From: Neopestalotiopsis rosae
Taxonomy: Eukaryota > Ascomycota > Sordariomycetes > Amphisphaeriales > Sporocadaceae
Direction of reading: 5' to 3'
DNA: 64,000 nucleotides
Assembly: GCA_023078685.1 (NCBI GenBank)
Contig: JALGAS010000008.1
Location: 1,798,001 to 1,862,000, forward strand
Shown: positions 43,697 through 55,220 of the stretch, piece after piece
Layout of the letters: every line of letters begins with the position of its first letter
Position numbering within the stretch: the stretch's first letter is position 1
The notes under the pieces: model-generated
What the model was told of the DNA's origin: nothing
Database searches by the model: none
The model's input: the letters and a program-made list of their open reading frames with translations, nothing else
Program-made: the position numbers and the translations under genes

Positions 43697-45808
43697 CTAA
43701 TGGTGCTTCACCTTTCGCTTGTCCTTGGGAGGGCCCTTGACAGACACGCCCCGGGCGCTCGTCCAGACACTGTCCATGACCTTTTGCGGTATCTTCCTTC
43801 CACGGAGCCGCTGGTCAATAAGCCACATACCAACGACAAACTCGGTCCTAGTGAGCGCGCCCCGTCCAGTCTGATCCACCAGATCCCAAACCTCGGCCAG
43901 CTCCTCGGGAGGTAAGCGGCTTCGAGACCATATATCACGGACAATGACGTTGACCACGAGATCTCCGTCACCGTTACCTCCATTGGCCGGGCTAGGAGCA
44001 GACGTCTCTGGGGGCGTTCCGTTTGCGTCCGTTGGCGGAGTGGCCAGCAGCCGACCTCGGTTACTGGCCCACACGCCCTCGTACCGCCTTCGCTCCCTAA
44101 TAGTAATTTCCTCGCGCCAGCGCTTGCGTGCACCCTCATGATGCGAGTGCTTCTTCTTGCTCTGTAGTGGCTTGGTCTTGTGTCGAGCTTTCCACTTCTG
44201 TTCTTCATCTGACGAGTCTGACCGGGGCTTACGGAGAGTCTGGCGCATGCCTGGAGTCTTTTGCCGCGGCGGTACCGAGGGGGGACGCGGTGATGGTGCA
44301 GGGCTGCCTAGGAGTGGTGTACGAGAGGATGCCAGGATACCAGCCATGGTGGCATTTGTCAAATTGGTGAGGGACATGTTGGTAGGCTGTTGGCTCCGTC
44401 GTGGCGGAGGCGGAACTGGAGTCTTACTCTTGGTGGTAGGATCCATGGCCATACTCTGAGAGGATCTGGGCCGGGTCTGATGCGGGACTGTAGGCGGTTG
44501 CTCGGATGTCATGGTGGGTGAGCGACCTCTACGGGGCGATGGCGGCCGTGAGGTCTGCACGGAAGACGCCGATACGAACGTGTCGTCGGACGACTGTGAG
44601 GAGCGCCGGTCAGATGGCATGATGGTTGGCTGGGGCACCGGTTTTGGTGCAGTCGGTTTGGACAAGACCATTTGTGCAATCTCCTGTGCGGTTTGAGATT
44701 GGGGTTTTCGTCTGACTGCTGGCGGTGGCGGCTTGCGAGTCACCTCCGTTTGTGGTTCTGACGGTGTTGGCGGTTGCACCACCATTTTATGTGACGCAGC
44801 TCTCCGCGGCTGAGGAGATAGAATAGGCGTATCCGTCTTGCTGGCGGGGCGAGGCGGCGTACTCGCACGCTGTTTGCCTTTGGGCACAGGCTGCACAGGA
44901 TCTTCAGCCATGTCTCCCTGATTTTGCAACGGCTTGTTTCCAGAAGGTAGTGGTGGCGGCTTCTTCTTCTTCTTGGCTAGAATCGATGGATCCTGGTTTG
45001 GCGCATCACTCTTGTTATTCGCATGTGATGCCGCAGCTGAATCCGACCTGCCACTTGCTAAATCGCTCCTCAGTCGCGAAGGTGAGGGCGAACGCAGTGC
45101 TGCTGCTGGTTTATTATCAGAGCTCATATCCCGTGACGGTGTGACGGGTCGTGGTCTGGGCTTCTTCTTGGTAGGGTCTCCACTCAAGCTAGAATTGTGA
45201 CCTCCATCATTCGTCTCAAACATGGATATCAAGGCATTGGTGGGTGGAATGGAGGTAGTGTCCGTAGCCAGGTCCAAACTTGTCACCGAGCTTGCTGGGC
45301 TGTTCTTCTTTTGCTTGATATTTGCAGCCCCTGGCTGAGCACTGTTATTGTTGCTGGGCCGTACCTGCGGCCGATGATTCGGACTGGGGCTGGCTGATCG
45401 ACTCGCAGCCAGCGTCGCCGCGATGAATGAAGTTGCTCGAGGATCGTTTGCCAAGTTAAGCCTGCCGGGCGGCTTCAACATTGAGGCGCCGGCATTGTTC
45501 TGCAAGTTTTGTTGCCCTTGCCCAGTCGACGTCTGGGTCAAGCGCTGGCTGACGGCATTGTTATCGACGGGGCGACCAAAGTTGCCGTTCTGAACACTGC
45601 CGCCGGTAGTCTGGCGACTGACGGCGCCCTTGTCGTGCCTCGATGGGTTTGCGGCACCGTTGCCATTGTTCGACGTCGACGACGGACCTGTCCTCTGAAA
45701 AGCAAGAGAGGCCCCTTTCAAGGCCGTTTGATATGCCTGACCATCCTGGACAGTCGAGAAGCTCGAGAGGCGTCGGCTGGGGTGATTAGGGGTCACGGGC
45801 CGGTGCAT
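43697..45808 (-). CDS. IRS4: EH-domain protein, Irs4/Tax4 family
   Basis: A single-exon frame of 703 aa. Residues 1-540 are low-complexity (Ser/Pro/Asn/Lys-rich, with poly-Lys PPPLPSG repeats), as in fungal Irs4 proteins. The C-terminus holds an EH domain preceded by the family's lead-in: TIRERRRYEGVWASNRG, then DIWSRSRLPPEELAEVWDLVDQ, GALTRTEFVVGMWLIDQRLRG, and KIPQKVMDSVW. Irs4 in yeast regulates phosphatidylinositol-4,5-bisphosphate levels (with Inp51) and cell-wall integrity and autophagy, through EH-NPF interactions. In this model the protein ends in a basic tail (DKRKVKHH). The start is the ATG of MHRPVTPNHPSRR. Ordering and features give high confidence in the family. Confidence 0.9.
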   Translation of the reverse strand: MHRPVTPNHPSRRLSSFSTVQDGQAYQTALKGASLAFQRTGPSSTSNNGNGAANPSRHDKGAVSRQTTGGSVQNGNFGRPVDNNAVSQRLTQTSTGQGQQNLQNNAGASMLKPPGRLNLANDPRATSFIAATLAASRSASPSPNHRPQVRPSNNNSAQPGAANIKQKKNSPASSVTSLDLATDTTSIPPTNALISMFETNDGGHNSSLSGDPTKKKPRPRPVTPSRDMSSDNKPAAALRSPSPSRLRSDLASGRSDSAAASHANNKSDAPNQDPSILAKKKKKPPPLPSGNKPLQNQGDMAEDPVQPVPKGKQRASTPPRPASKTDTPILSPQPRRAASHKMVVQPPTPSEPQTEVTRKPPPPAVRRKPQSQTAQEIAQMVLSKPTAPKPVPQPTIMPSDRRSSQSSDDTFVSASSVQTSRPPSPRRGRSPTMTSEQPPTVPHQTRPRSSQSMAMDPTTKSKTPVPPPPRRSQQPTNMSLTNLTNATMAGILASSRTPLLGSPAPSPRPPSVPPRQKTPGMRQTLRKPRSDSSDEEQKWKARHKTKPLQSKKKHSHHEGARKRWREEITIRERRRYEGVWASNRGRLLATPPTDANGTPPETSAPSPANGGNGDGDLVVNVIVRDIWSRSRLPPEELAEVWDLVDQTGRGALTRTEFVVGMWLIDQRLRGRKIPQKVMDSVWTSARGVSVKGPPKDKRKVKHH

Positions 45809-46941
45809 CGAGCAGAGACGGCAAAGCTCGCCGCGTGATGTTTCCTAAAGGAAGGCGGAAGCATCTAAAGCTTGGTGTGTCGAGTTTGAGGAAGCTGTAA
45901 GGGCGACAGAAATTTCTCGTCAGCCAGGTAGGGATGTAGCTTTTCAAGCTGGGTACTGGTGGGTGCTCATTATGTCTTCTGTTGATGGGCCAGGGCGAGG
46001 CGCAGGCAGTTCAGACGACTCCTTTGATACGAGGGGGGGAAGGGTGACTGCTAGCGTTAGAGGTGGTATAAGGCTGAACCACTAAAACAGGCGGCAGCTT
46101 CGGAGCTTCCAACAACACATCAGCGATCGTTTCTAGCGGGGCACTGGGGCATTCCTGCCGGCTACCCACAGGCACAACGGTCAGGGGGTGAAGCACGCTG
46201 ATATCATTGTGCTTTCAGGGGTTGAGAGCTCAAAATAGTGCCTAGCTGGAAGGTTATTTGTACTACTGGGAGCATACAAGACAGCATGAGAAGGACATAT
46301 CTCAACCGATTCACATTTCACATTCTGCAAAGCACAAAAAAGCACATGTTTCTTATGAAAATTTGTCAATTGATGACTTTTGATAAGCAAACATCATCTA
46401 TGTAAGCAGCAGCATTGCCCAACGCCAGGCCGAGACGCCCGAGATGCATCCTTTCATCCACGGTCATCACCCCCATCCTCCTCTTGGTCTTGTGTGTGTA
46501 TTATCCGACAAGAAGTTTCCATACATCCAATCGCGTCGTACCAGAAACAAAGCAGACAGATATTCTCGCCGAGGTTGCCGTTTATGCATCACTTTTTCAC
46601 CAACTTGGACCCAGTCCCTATGGTACAAAAGAATTGCTCATCAAACACCTTGCAGCTGTATAGTACTATGCAATTAAATGTGTACAAAGCAGAAGAAGAA
46701 GAAGAAGAAACAAAGAAACAAAACAGTGTGGGTGTATCATTGAGGCAGAGGCAGGAGAGAGACGAGAAAGGAAAAAGGCAGAATGATGGCTCGGTAGGAA
46801 GTCGAACTCTATAGAAAGGAGAAAACGCCATGGAGAGACTCGCTGGAATCAGGTCATGCTAACATCGTGAGAAGCCGTTAATCATGACAGTCGGAAACTC
46901 GTGATTCATCCAGAAAACAGATCTGTTCGAACGACAACCGC
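45809..46941. other. Intergenic, IRS4 promoter and ASE1 3' UTR
   Basis: A 1.13-kb interval between two minus-strand genes. It holds the IRS4 promoter and ASE1 3' UTR. A short GAA run lies near 46687-46708. No supported gene. Confidence 0.55.
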
Positions 46942-49382
46942 TCAGAAGCCATCTTCGTCTGTCCACTCGCTTCCAGAGAGGATTCTGTTACCCTCGGCGT
47001 CAATAGTGCCGTGTGCTACCTCAGTAGGTATTCCTCGTGGACGCTTAATCTGAGAAGCCTGGAGGTGCGGGTAGGGCTGCTCATCTGGTGAGATTTGCAT
47101 GGATCTTGCTGCGCGCACTTTGGCGTAGTACGTCTCTGACACGTCTTCCTCGGGTTCTGAAACGTCATCATAAGTTTCCCAATTCTCAGATGCAGACACG
47201 GTGGAGCCAGAGGTATTGGAGATCTGACGGGGTGGAGGAGCCTGAGGATAGTCAGGGCGGCCGACCTGGCGGATGGATCCGTGCGAGGCATAGGATTCAT
47301 TACCAAATTGACGACCATAGCTCTCATCAGAAAACCGGTTGTCGTACACATCCTCTGGCTCAATGGGTCGCACAATGACACTAGAGTTCAAGCCCGCATT
47401 CTTATACGGGTTGACGGGTGCCTCCAGGGTCGCGCTTTGCATGCTCTGCATCAGTTCTCTCATCTTAGGGGGAGGAGCTCGCATGACTGGCGCGCCGCGT
47501 AGAGTTCCATAGCCAGCACGGGACTCTGGCCGCTGTCTCTCTGGTGAGTTATTGGCGTTCAGGAGATTGGACAGAGGCGCACGCTGCGGTAATCTTGTCG
47601 GACTGTTGAGGTTGGCGCTCGGTGGATGGCTCACTGTCTGCGCCCTCTTAAGGGTACCAGGGCCGCTAGATGTACCCGGAGTCTTGGGTCTCGAAATGGT
47701 GCCGGCTCTGCTGATGACACTCTGAGCACGGCTCACTGATCCTGTTCCAGGCCGCTTCGATGCCGAAGGGGGAGGACCTGCAGGTGTCTTTGATCGAGCT
47801 GGGATGGCGGGTCTAGCGTCGCTCTCTTCCAGGAGATCCAGGTACCTCTCTCCGTGGACAAGGAATGGCCGTCCGTATTCATCTTCCCATTGCTCAAGGC
47901 CTCTGCGCAGGTCAGCAATAACCTTGGGGAGTTCCTTGGAGATGCGCTTTCGCATCTTTTCTTCTCTAAGAAGCTTGCCGGGATCGCGTTTCTCGCCCTT
48001 CTGACCGCGCATCATCAAACGGGAAGCATCTTGGCTCGAAGCTTGCAGCTCGTCACGCTCCTTGATCAGTTCACGATGTCTGTCCACAAGAGCCAGTGTC
48101 GGTGCGCGCTGCTCCCTCAAAGCCTCTAACCGGCCGATCTCCCGCTCATGGGCGTCAAGAAGTGCGTCGCTGTAAACCTCTGAGAAAGCTGGAGTGAACT
48201 CGAGCATCTCATCCTCGGAGAAGTAAAGAGCATCCCATAGAGTTTGCAGCTTATCTCGTGCGTCTTCCACGAATAGATGGAGGTTCTGCCTCTTCAGTTC
48301 GTTCATTCGTGAGAGCTCATCCTCAAACTCATTGATTTGTCGTACTCCACAACCTCGGTTGCCGTTCAAGAACGCCTTACGATCTGACTCATCAACTCCA
48401 AGCTTCTCCCACAATGCCTCAACAGCGACCTTCAAATCTCTGAGGCGCTTCTCTCGTGCCTTCTTCTCGTCGACGAGCTTGTCTCGCTTTGCCCTCAGTC
48501 TTGCAATATCTTCTTCGTGCAGACCGAGCTGTTCGGGCGAGTCGCGATGGTACTTGACAATGGCGCCGTCAATTTGGGCTTGTGGGGTTCCGAGTTCCGA
48601 CCACAGAGTAATGATGTGCTCCGAGAGAGCTTTGATGGTGGCCACGCGACGAGCATACTCTTCATAGACTCTGGTAAATTCATTGTCGAGTTGTTCAACA
48701 TAGCTCGAGGATAGATCGAAAGTGGGCGGCAGTGACTGGTTAGGTCCTGTCGGCGGAAGGGCAATCTTGACAAAGGTGGATTCGAGATGTGAGGAATACG
48801 ATTCAAGGGCTATCACAAGCTCTATAAACGTGAGTTAGCAAGCGGTCGGCAGGTAGCGCACAGCCATGGGATCATGGAATGCGATTGGAACATACTCTTG
48901 ATCTGCTCGAATCGCTCGCGGTGAAGTCGGGCAACTTGGCCGTGCTTCTCTTTGAGAGCAGCCAGACATCTAGTCAGTGGATATGTAATCTTGAGGCCGT
49001 CGCTAGAACGACTCGAACGACTGCTGCGTGATGAGTTGGCATCGTCCAACGACGACTCCATCTGGCGAATGACAATGATGGTGCGGTTAGCTTCCTCAAT
49101 CATGTCTTTCTTTTCTGCCGTGACCTGTCTGACCTGGTTATTCAGGGTCTCTGACAGGGCCGAGAACAGCTGGTAGAGCGAAAGGGTTAGCATGCTACTG
49201 TGCTAGTACAAGTCAAGCGAGCAAATATGCAACAAGTCAATCTGCAGGAATAGTCGGGCAGCATCACATACCTCGGCTTCTCTTGCATCGCGATCATGAG
49301 GCTGTACACCAATCTCATCGAATAGGCCATGCAATTGGCCAATGATGGTGTTCACCTGCTGTGAAAGGTAACTTGCGTCCAT
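46942..49382 (-). CDS. ASE1: Microtubule-bundling protein Ase1 (MAP65/PRC1)
   Basis: Three exons, 49382-49272, 49169-48896 and 48821-46942, give 754 aa from MDASYLSQQVNTII. The family cross-links antiparallel microtubules at the spindle midzone in anaphase. The N-terminal coiled-coil (LFSALSETLNNQVRQVTAEKKD) and rod (ESYSSHLESTFVKIALPPTG, TIKALSEHIITLWSELG) lead into the conserved microtubule-binding spectrin domain (RDKLQTLWDALYFSEDEML, HEREIGRLEALREQRAPTL, EDEYGRPFLVHGERYLDLL). The C-terminal 250 residues are Ser/Pro/Arg-rich and probably hold phosphorylation and nuclear localisation sites. The first intron is 102 nt and the second 74 nt. Confidence 0.93.
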
Positions 49383-51338
49383 CGTGACCCGGCGTCGATC
49401 CGCGTGCAGCGCGCGCTGTGATGGGGGTGCAGGTGGTTTCCAACAAAGCAGCTCGGCGGGGCGCTTTTGATCTACAAAATAAAGTGGACGATGGTCTTTG
49501 GGGAAAGACCAAAAGGATCGCTTTACGTGGTGTTGATGTCCTGAAGGGATAGTGTAGACATGAGATCCCTGTGGCGGGGCGGACGGTGCTGATCAAAAAA
49601 ATAAAAAATTTGTGCAGTGAAAGCTGGGAGTGGTTTTTTCCTTGGTGTTGGGCGAATGCGCTAGATATTCGCGCGACAGAATGGAAAATAGACGGGAGGT
49701 TGGTGTTCGAGTGAATGAAGGATTGACAGGGCTCTTCGGGTATCGTCTGTCTCTAGCAGCAGCGCATGTCAAAAAGCGCAAAATGGTGCCCAACAGTTGT
49801 TCCAAAAATGCGCAGGCCGCAACAGCTGTCTTTTGGCTCTGTGGTGAAAGGGAAAACAACAGGAGTTGAAGCTATTCAGGTCGCACTTGGAAGAAAGTGG
49901 GTTGCAGTCGGAAGATAGGTGATGTGATGGGATGAACCTCGAGCGTGGGATCAACAATAGGCGCCAAACGGGATATTATTTTTTGCAGAGGCTCTTGCAT
50001 TCGCCATGGTTTGATGGGCGGTCGCATGCACAAACCGGGGTGGTCGGGCTGGTCACTAGGGCAACAGGGCGAGCTGTAGCGGGGCTCAGCGGCGCTCAAA
50101 GCACTTCCAGCGACTCTATCCTCTGATTCCCTGCTTAATTTAGACAGAAACCAGCAGGTCTCGCAGGTCTTGTTTCAAAGACGATCCGACAGAAAAGCGG
50201 CTACCCCGCCTAGTGCCTGGCCACGCTGCCACGCCATCCCCCATTGGGCCTTGCTCTCTGCGCCGTCCAGTCTGGCGCAGTCTTGCCAGTCTCCATCTCC
50301 CCAGGAACGCTCCAATCGCTGGCTCCATTAACCCCATTTCACCATATGGCCGCTACCTTGGCTACCTTGGCTACCCTGCTTTCTCTAGAATCTCACATAG
50401 CGTCGTCGATGTCTTACATATTTACGCCGATTGGAAGACCCATTTCTATACAATATCCATACAATATCCATGTTGTACTTGCCGATGTTCCCATGTTAAG
50501 ATGTAGAACCAAGATCTACTGTGGAGTTCCGAGCCCAAGGAACAATAAAAAAACCTGTCTAGATGCTTGCCTTTGCATAACTAGTTCAACCAGCCCAGCG
50601 CACTTCGTACTTTTTCTCCTTAGCTGAACGATACGATATCGACGATCTGTTGTTTATTATTCCGAGTCCCTCTTTGTCCCTCTCTGGCCTGTTATCCCGC
50701 ATAACCCTAAAAAGCGGCGCCACCCAAGATTTCAAACACAAACACTGCAGATCCCGTCGTCCCGGATAAGCAATATACAAAAGAGCCTATTGTTCCCTCT
50801 CCTTGCTTCTTTCCGCATTGCACTAGGACAGGACCACCCCGGGAACCTTGACCATAACAAACAAATACTCCGTGCAAGCCGGCCAGTGACAGGTCCTCTT
50901 TCGGCTTGTTATGCTTCGACGTCGGGACGGCAGGCAGGCCATTGTGTTCTTATCATAGATATTCCGTTCTTGTTTGGGTAAAGAAGCACGGCTCCGACAA
51001 CGCTCCAATACAGTAAATATAATCGTTACAAAAAACTTCACTGCCTTGACTGCATCTGTGCATATTGATATCCTTGCTTCAAGTGCCTGTGGACAGTGCT
51101 CTCATGATTGTCAGATGACCAACTTAGCAACTTCGCAATATGTCATTTCTAATTTTAATTTCGTATTCTGTGATCGGCCTGTCCTTGTGTCGGTACGTGT
51201 TCGACTTGGCACCTGAGCAGAGCATTTCCGTCAATGTGGCCAATGGCATCAAGCAAATATGTGAGCTTGATCAAGTGAATTGCTATCTACTCTATAGTTC
51301 TAGTGAATTATACAATCCCTGTCTACCAGTTGTTACAG
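49383..51338. other. Intergenic 2-kb, ASE1 promoter and DUS1 3' UTR
   Basis: This long interval separates two minus-strand genes. It holds the ASE1 promoter and leader. Short direct repeats (ggctaccttggctacc at about 50350-50372 and caatatccatacaatatccat near 50449-50470) are the only structure seen. No coding frame or RNA gene is supported. Confidence 0.5.
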
Positions 51339-53222
51339 TTATCCACAAATGAGCTCGTCATCAACTAGTCCCTTCTGCTTGTCGTCCATCTTTGGCTCCT
51401 TGATGCCATTCACGCCATCAGGCTTTGGTAGGCCAGTTTCCTCGGTGCCATTGCTCTGGACCTCGCCAGACTTCTGTTGCTCCTCCTCCATCTTCTTCTT
51501 GTCCTTTTTGCTGAGGCTCAATGCTCCCTTGGCCAAGGCCTCCTTGGGGAGAGGCCTAATGATGGGCTGAGCAACCCACCAAGGCCGCTTGCACTTCTTC
51601 ACAATGGCTGCCGAGCTCTCCGTGTCAAGGACCTCGTCCGTTTCTCCGTCGGCGTTGACACCGTTGCCGTTTGCGTTGGATTCCGGTTGGGCGGCCAATG
51701 CCGACTCCGATTGCGGCTCAGGCTCCTCGACGCTTTTCCCGTCCGTCTTTGCGTATTCAATTAATCCTTGAGCAACCCGGTGCTCGACAAGCTCTAATAC
51801 GTGCTCAAAGGCCGGGACATCGCCTGGGCGCGCCTTGGCCAGTGCATCGCGAATGTCTGTGTTCTTTGCCACGAAATGCCGCAAAAGATGGAAGAGATGA
51901 GGACGCATCGCCAGCAAGTTTGGATCCGAGCATAACTTTGGCTTGGAGCCACCACCACCACCTTCCTTCTTTCTCTTTTTCTTGGCAGGCCCTTCCTCTT
52001 CTGGCTCTTCCTCGGCTTGTGCTTGGTGCAACCAGCCCTCGTCATCGCCCACGACGAATAGTGGTCTCCGTACTGGCGCAGGAACATCCTTTACCACGTA
52101 TTTATAAATGATGTCCATGTAACGCCGGAAAATGGCATCCACCCTGTATCCACCCTTTCCATCTTTGCCGCGCCAGTACTCCCGGGTCTCAAAGGTGGGT
52201 GCCGGCAGTTCGGCAAAGACGGAGGGGTCGCTCAAGTTGCCCTCGGCGCTCATGACCGCGTCAGCACCCGTGACCTCGAGGCACTTGTCCACATCGCCTC
52301 GTTGCAGGATATTGCCGTTGGCGAAGATGACCGTCTCTGGTGGAAGGTTGTCTCTCAGGTAACGAATATAGCTCCAGTCGGCAAGACCTGTCAAATGTCC
52401 CTTTTGTTCACGCCTCCGCCCGTGCAATGTGACGATACTTGCACCCGCGGCCAGACAGTTCTTGGCGTAAGCCAGGGTTGCCTCTTTTGTGTCCAGGCAC
52501 CTAATCTTGGCCGTCACGGGAATTGGCAGGTTCTCATGCAATGTGTTGATGAGCCTGTAAATCAAGTCTTGATCTTCCTGCAAAAAGGCACCGTAGTGAC
52601 CTTTCCGAGCAATTCCCTGAGGACATCCTAGGTTTAGATCCACCGCATCGCAGTACGGCGCCGCCAGCTGAGCAGCAGCCAGGAGATGTGAGGGCTCATT
52701 GGCGCAGAATTGCACAAATAATGGTCGGTCGAAATCGGGATTCCCGTCCAACCACGGGGTGGTATCGACTGGCGGCTCTGGCTCGCCTTTCTTAGCTGTG
52801 GGAGCCGGATGTACCGCCTGGAAATGCGTGTCTCTGTATCTGGCGGTCTCTTCAAATAGACGAGCGTGGAACATTGGGGTATATGCGAGCAATTTTTCGT
52901 TGTCGGAGGGCGTCATGAAAGATCGCGTGAGCATGCGCCATGCCTGCAGTAGAGGAGCCTGTCAGCATAAAGGCATGTCTGGAAATTGGCTGCGTCTTTT
53001 CGCAGGGGACGAGATGCGTCACATGGGGCGGGATCATACAAACTCGGATTGATCGACCATGGGGGCGACTACGAACTTGGGACTTCCAATACTTTCATAG
53101 AATGCCCTGCCGTGGAGCTTCGGCTTTTTCGTCGCGTTTGTTGTCGTCGTGGCGTCATTTTGCGCTGGCGCGACAGCTTCGGCCATTGCTGATTGCGCAT
53201 TGATAGGAGGGGTGGAAGCCAT
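51339..53222 (-). CDS. DUS1: tRNA-dihydrouridine(16/17) synthase
   Basis: Two exons, 53222-53040 and 52943-51339, join in phase 0 across a 96-nt intron and give 595 aa from MASTPPINAQ. The frame is open to an upstream Met at 53408, so a longer N-terminus is possible. The TIM-barrel core shows VVAPMVDQSEFAWRML (FMN-binding start), AVDLNLGCPQGIARKGHYG with catalytic Cys168, and TAKIRCLDTKEAT, ASIVTLHGRRREQKG, VIFANGNILQRGDVDKCLE. These make the enzyme that reduces uridine to dihydrouridine at tRNA positions 16/17. The C-terminal 200 residues are Lys/Glu-rich and specific to filamentous fungi, without a clear domain. Confidence 0.95.
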
Positions 53223-55220
53223 GCTGACGAAGCGGCTCTGAACCAAATGTCTCCAGCCTGGAGACGTCCAGCATGCGAGACTTCTTCTTCGGACGAAATC
53301 CAGCGTGCCTGTTGTGTGTGTTGGGCTGTTCAAGGGTAGCTCTGCGCTGCCGTGTTGCGCTTCAAGGTCAGAGCTGGCTATGATAGAGCCGCGATCGCAA
53401 TGCGCCAAACCATAACTTTTTTTCTTTGTCCCTCGAAAACTTTAGCAGGGGTCTGGAAGATAAAGTGGAGCATCCAGAGAAGACGCCATAGCCTTGCATG
53501 ATCAACACAAGGCTGGGAGAGATCGTTTCCGATCAAATGATCATCGTATTCTGGATAGACGCTAAGAACCAGTACGCAGCTCTAGCGAGCCTCTAGGATA
53601 GGATGAGATGATTGGACTGATGGCGACCCCTCCAACCATTACGCGAAGCGATGTAGGGACCCTGGAAAATTCCCCAACCACTCACTCATTTACTCACTCA
53701 CTCACACCCACCCACCCACCACCCGCTGTCCAAATTGTTTCAGTCAAAGTTGGTGCTTGATCCTCCAACAATGCGCATTTCCTATGTGGACCAGGTCGGT
53801 AACCCGCAATAGGTATACTGTGGTATGTAGCGTAGTGTCAAGATATTTGCGCAGGATGGCAACGTGCAGGCGATCGACATGATGAGGCCCTTTCTAGACG
53901 CTGCTGCATAAGAATCACACACTCTACAGGTAAAGATCTGTCTTGTCGAAATATGCCCAGGTTGCCGAGTGCAAATTGCATGACCAAACAGCTTTGCGGA
54001 AAAGAGGTCATGAATCCATCCATCCCTTGACGCTACAGTATTGCAGCTCGTATCGAAACTTCTATGATCTACACTACATGCTACTAGTCAAAACCACCAA
54101 GCCGCCAAACCTACCGATAGTCTTGTTTGTCATACTATTGTATGTTTCTGGTGTCACACTTCTACAGCCACAAGGATGTGAGCAAGTTGTTTCTGGCGCA
54201 CTTGACGTGAAAAATATGAAAACGCCTAGTTTCCTCCCTGGGTTCACCTTGAGACGCTTGTAGTTCCCGAGATCATCTGCAGCAATCATTTCTCTTTGCC
54301 ATTTACTACTGACTGGTCCTCTCATGACAATGCGCTTATTGTATCACTCAATGATTGTATGTGGGGAAAAAAAATGCTCTTTTATTTTTGATGAATTATT
54401 GTTCTGCCTATCTCCTTGCATATTGTATTTTGGGGAGAGAGACCCCTGCTCCATACCAGGAAGCGCAAAATGAAAGACTTATCTCTTTCCCAGATACGAA
54501 TATGCCCCCCGCTTTTTGGTTCTTTTTCCCTTTCGTTCCGTCCTGTTCAAGAGACTTGGTTTCTGCTTTTAAATGTTTTCGGATGACCAGATGTAGGCCT
54601 CAAGAGATTGGGCGCAAGTGTAAAATATTGCTGGCTTGCATAGGGTATTCCTATCCACAAGTTGGGTGTGGTGCTCTTCGGGTGGTAGCTTCCGCTCAGA
54701 TAGGTACTCTTGTCGTTCCCCTCCGGCTATTGTGCAATGCTCTGATAGGGTGGTGGGCTTCGTGCTAATGAACGACCGCACTGCGCTTTACCAACGAGAC
54801 TTTACTGCTAGACTCAGGCGATATTGCAGAGTATATCAAGTCACAATCGTCTGTGAGTTTGCTTGACTTGGTCCATGAACCATTTGCGCAGGAACAAGTG
54901 GAATGTTGTGCAGGCATGCTGCTTTGATTGATTTGGTAATTACTGAAGTCCTCGAAGATGTGTAGAGAAATGAAAAGAAATGAACAAAGGACGGCTGATT
55001 TGCTACGCAAATACCTCAGGTGCTTTATTGATCGATGCCCGTCTAACCGGGGACGAGTCGGGTGTTTCGAAAATTCCAGAACGCCAATAGACTCCTTACT
55101 ATGCTGACCAGGCCATACGCCGCCAAAGTGAATACTAGGAAACACATGAGTGGATGATAACAATGCTGTAATGAAAAGGAAAATAGGCTCGTCGAGATGT
55201 GCGCTTTGAAATGCTCTTCA
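53223..55220. other. Intergenic 2-kb, DUS1 promoter and BNI4-like 3' UTR
   Basis: This interval holds the DUS1 promoter and the 3' end of the next minus-strand gene. A CTCA/CCCA microsatellite lies at about 53681-53723. Short ORFs at 53943-54263 and 54355-54768 have no recognisable content. Confidence 0.5.
53681..53723. repeat. (CTCA)n/(CCCA)n simple repeat
   Basis: Imperfect CTCA units (with one TTTA interruption) grade into CCCA units. It is non-coding and about 460 bases upstream of the DUS1 start. Confidence 0.8.
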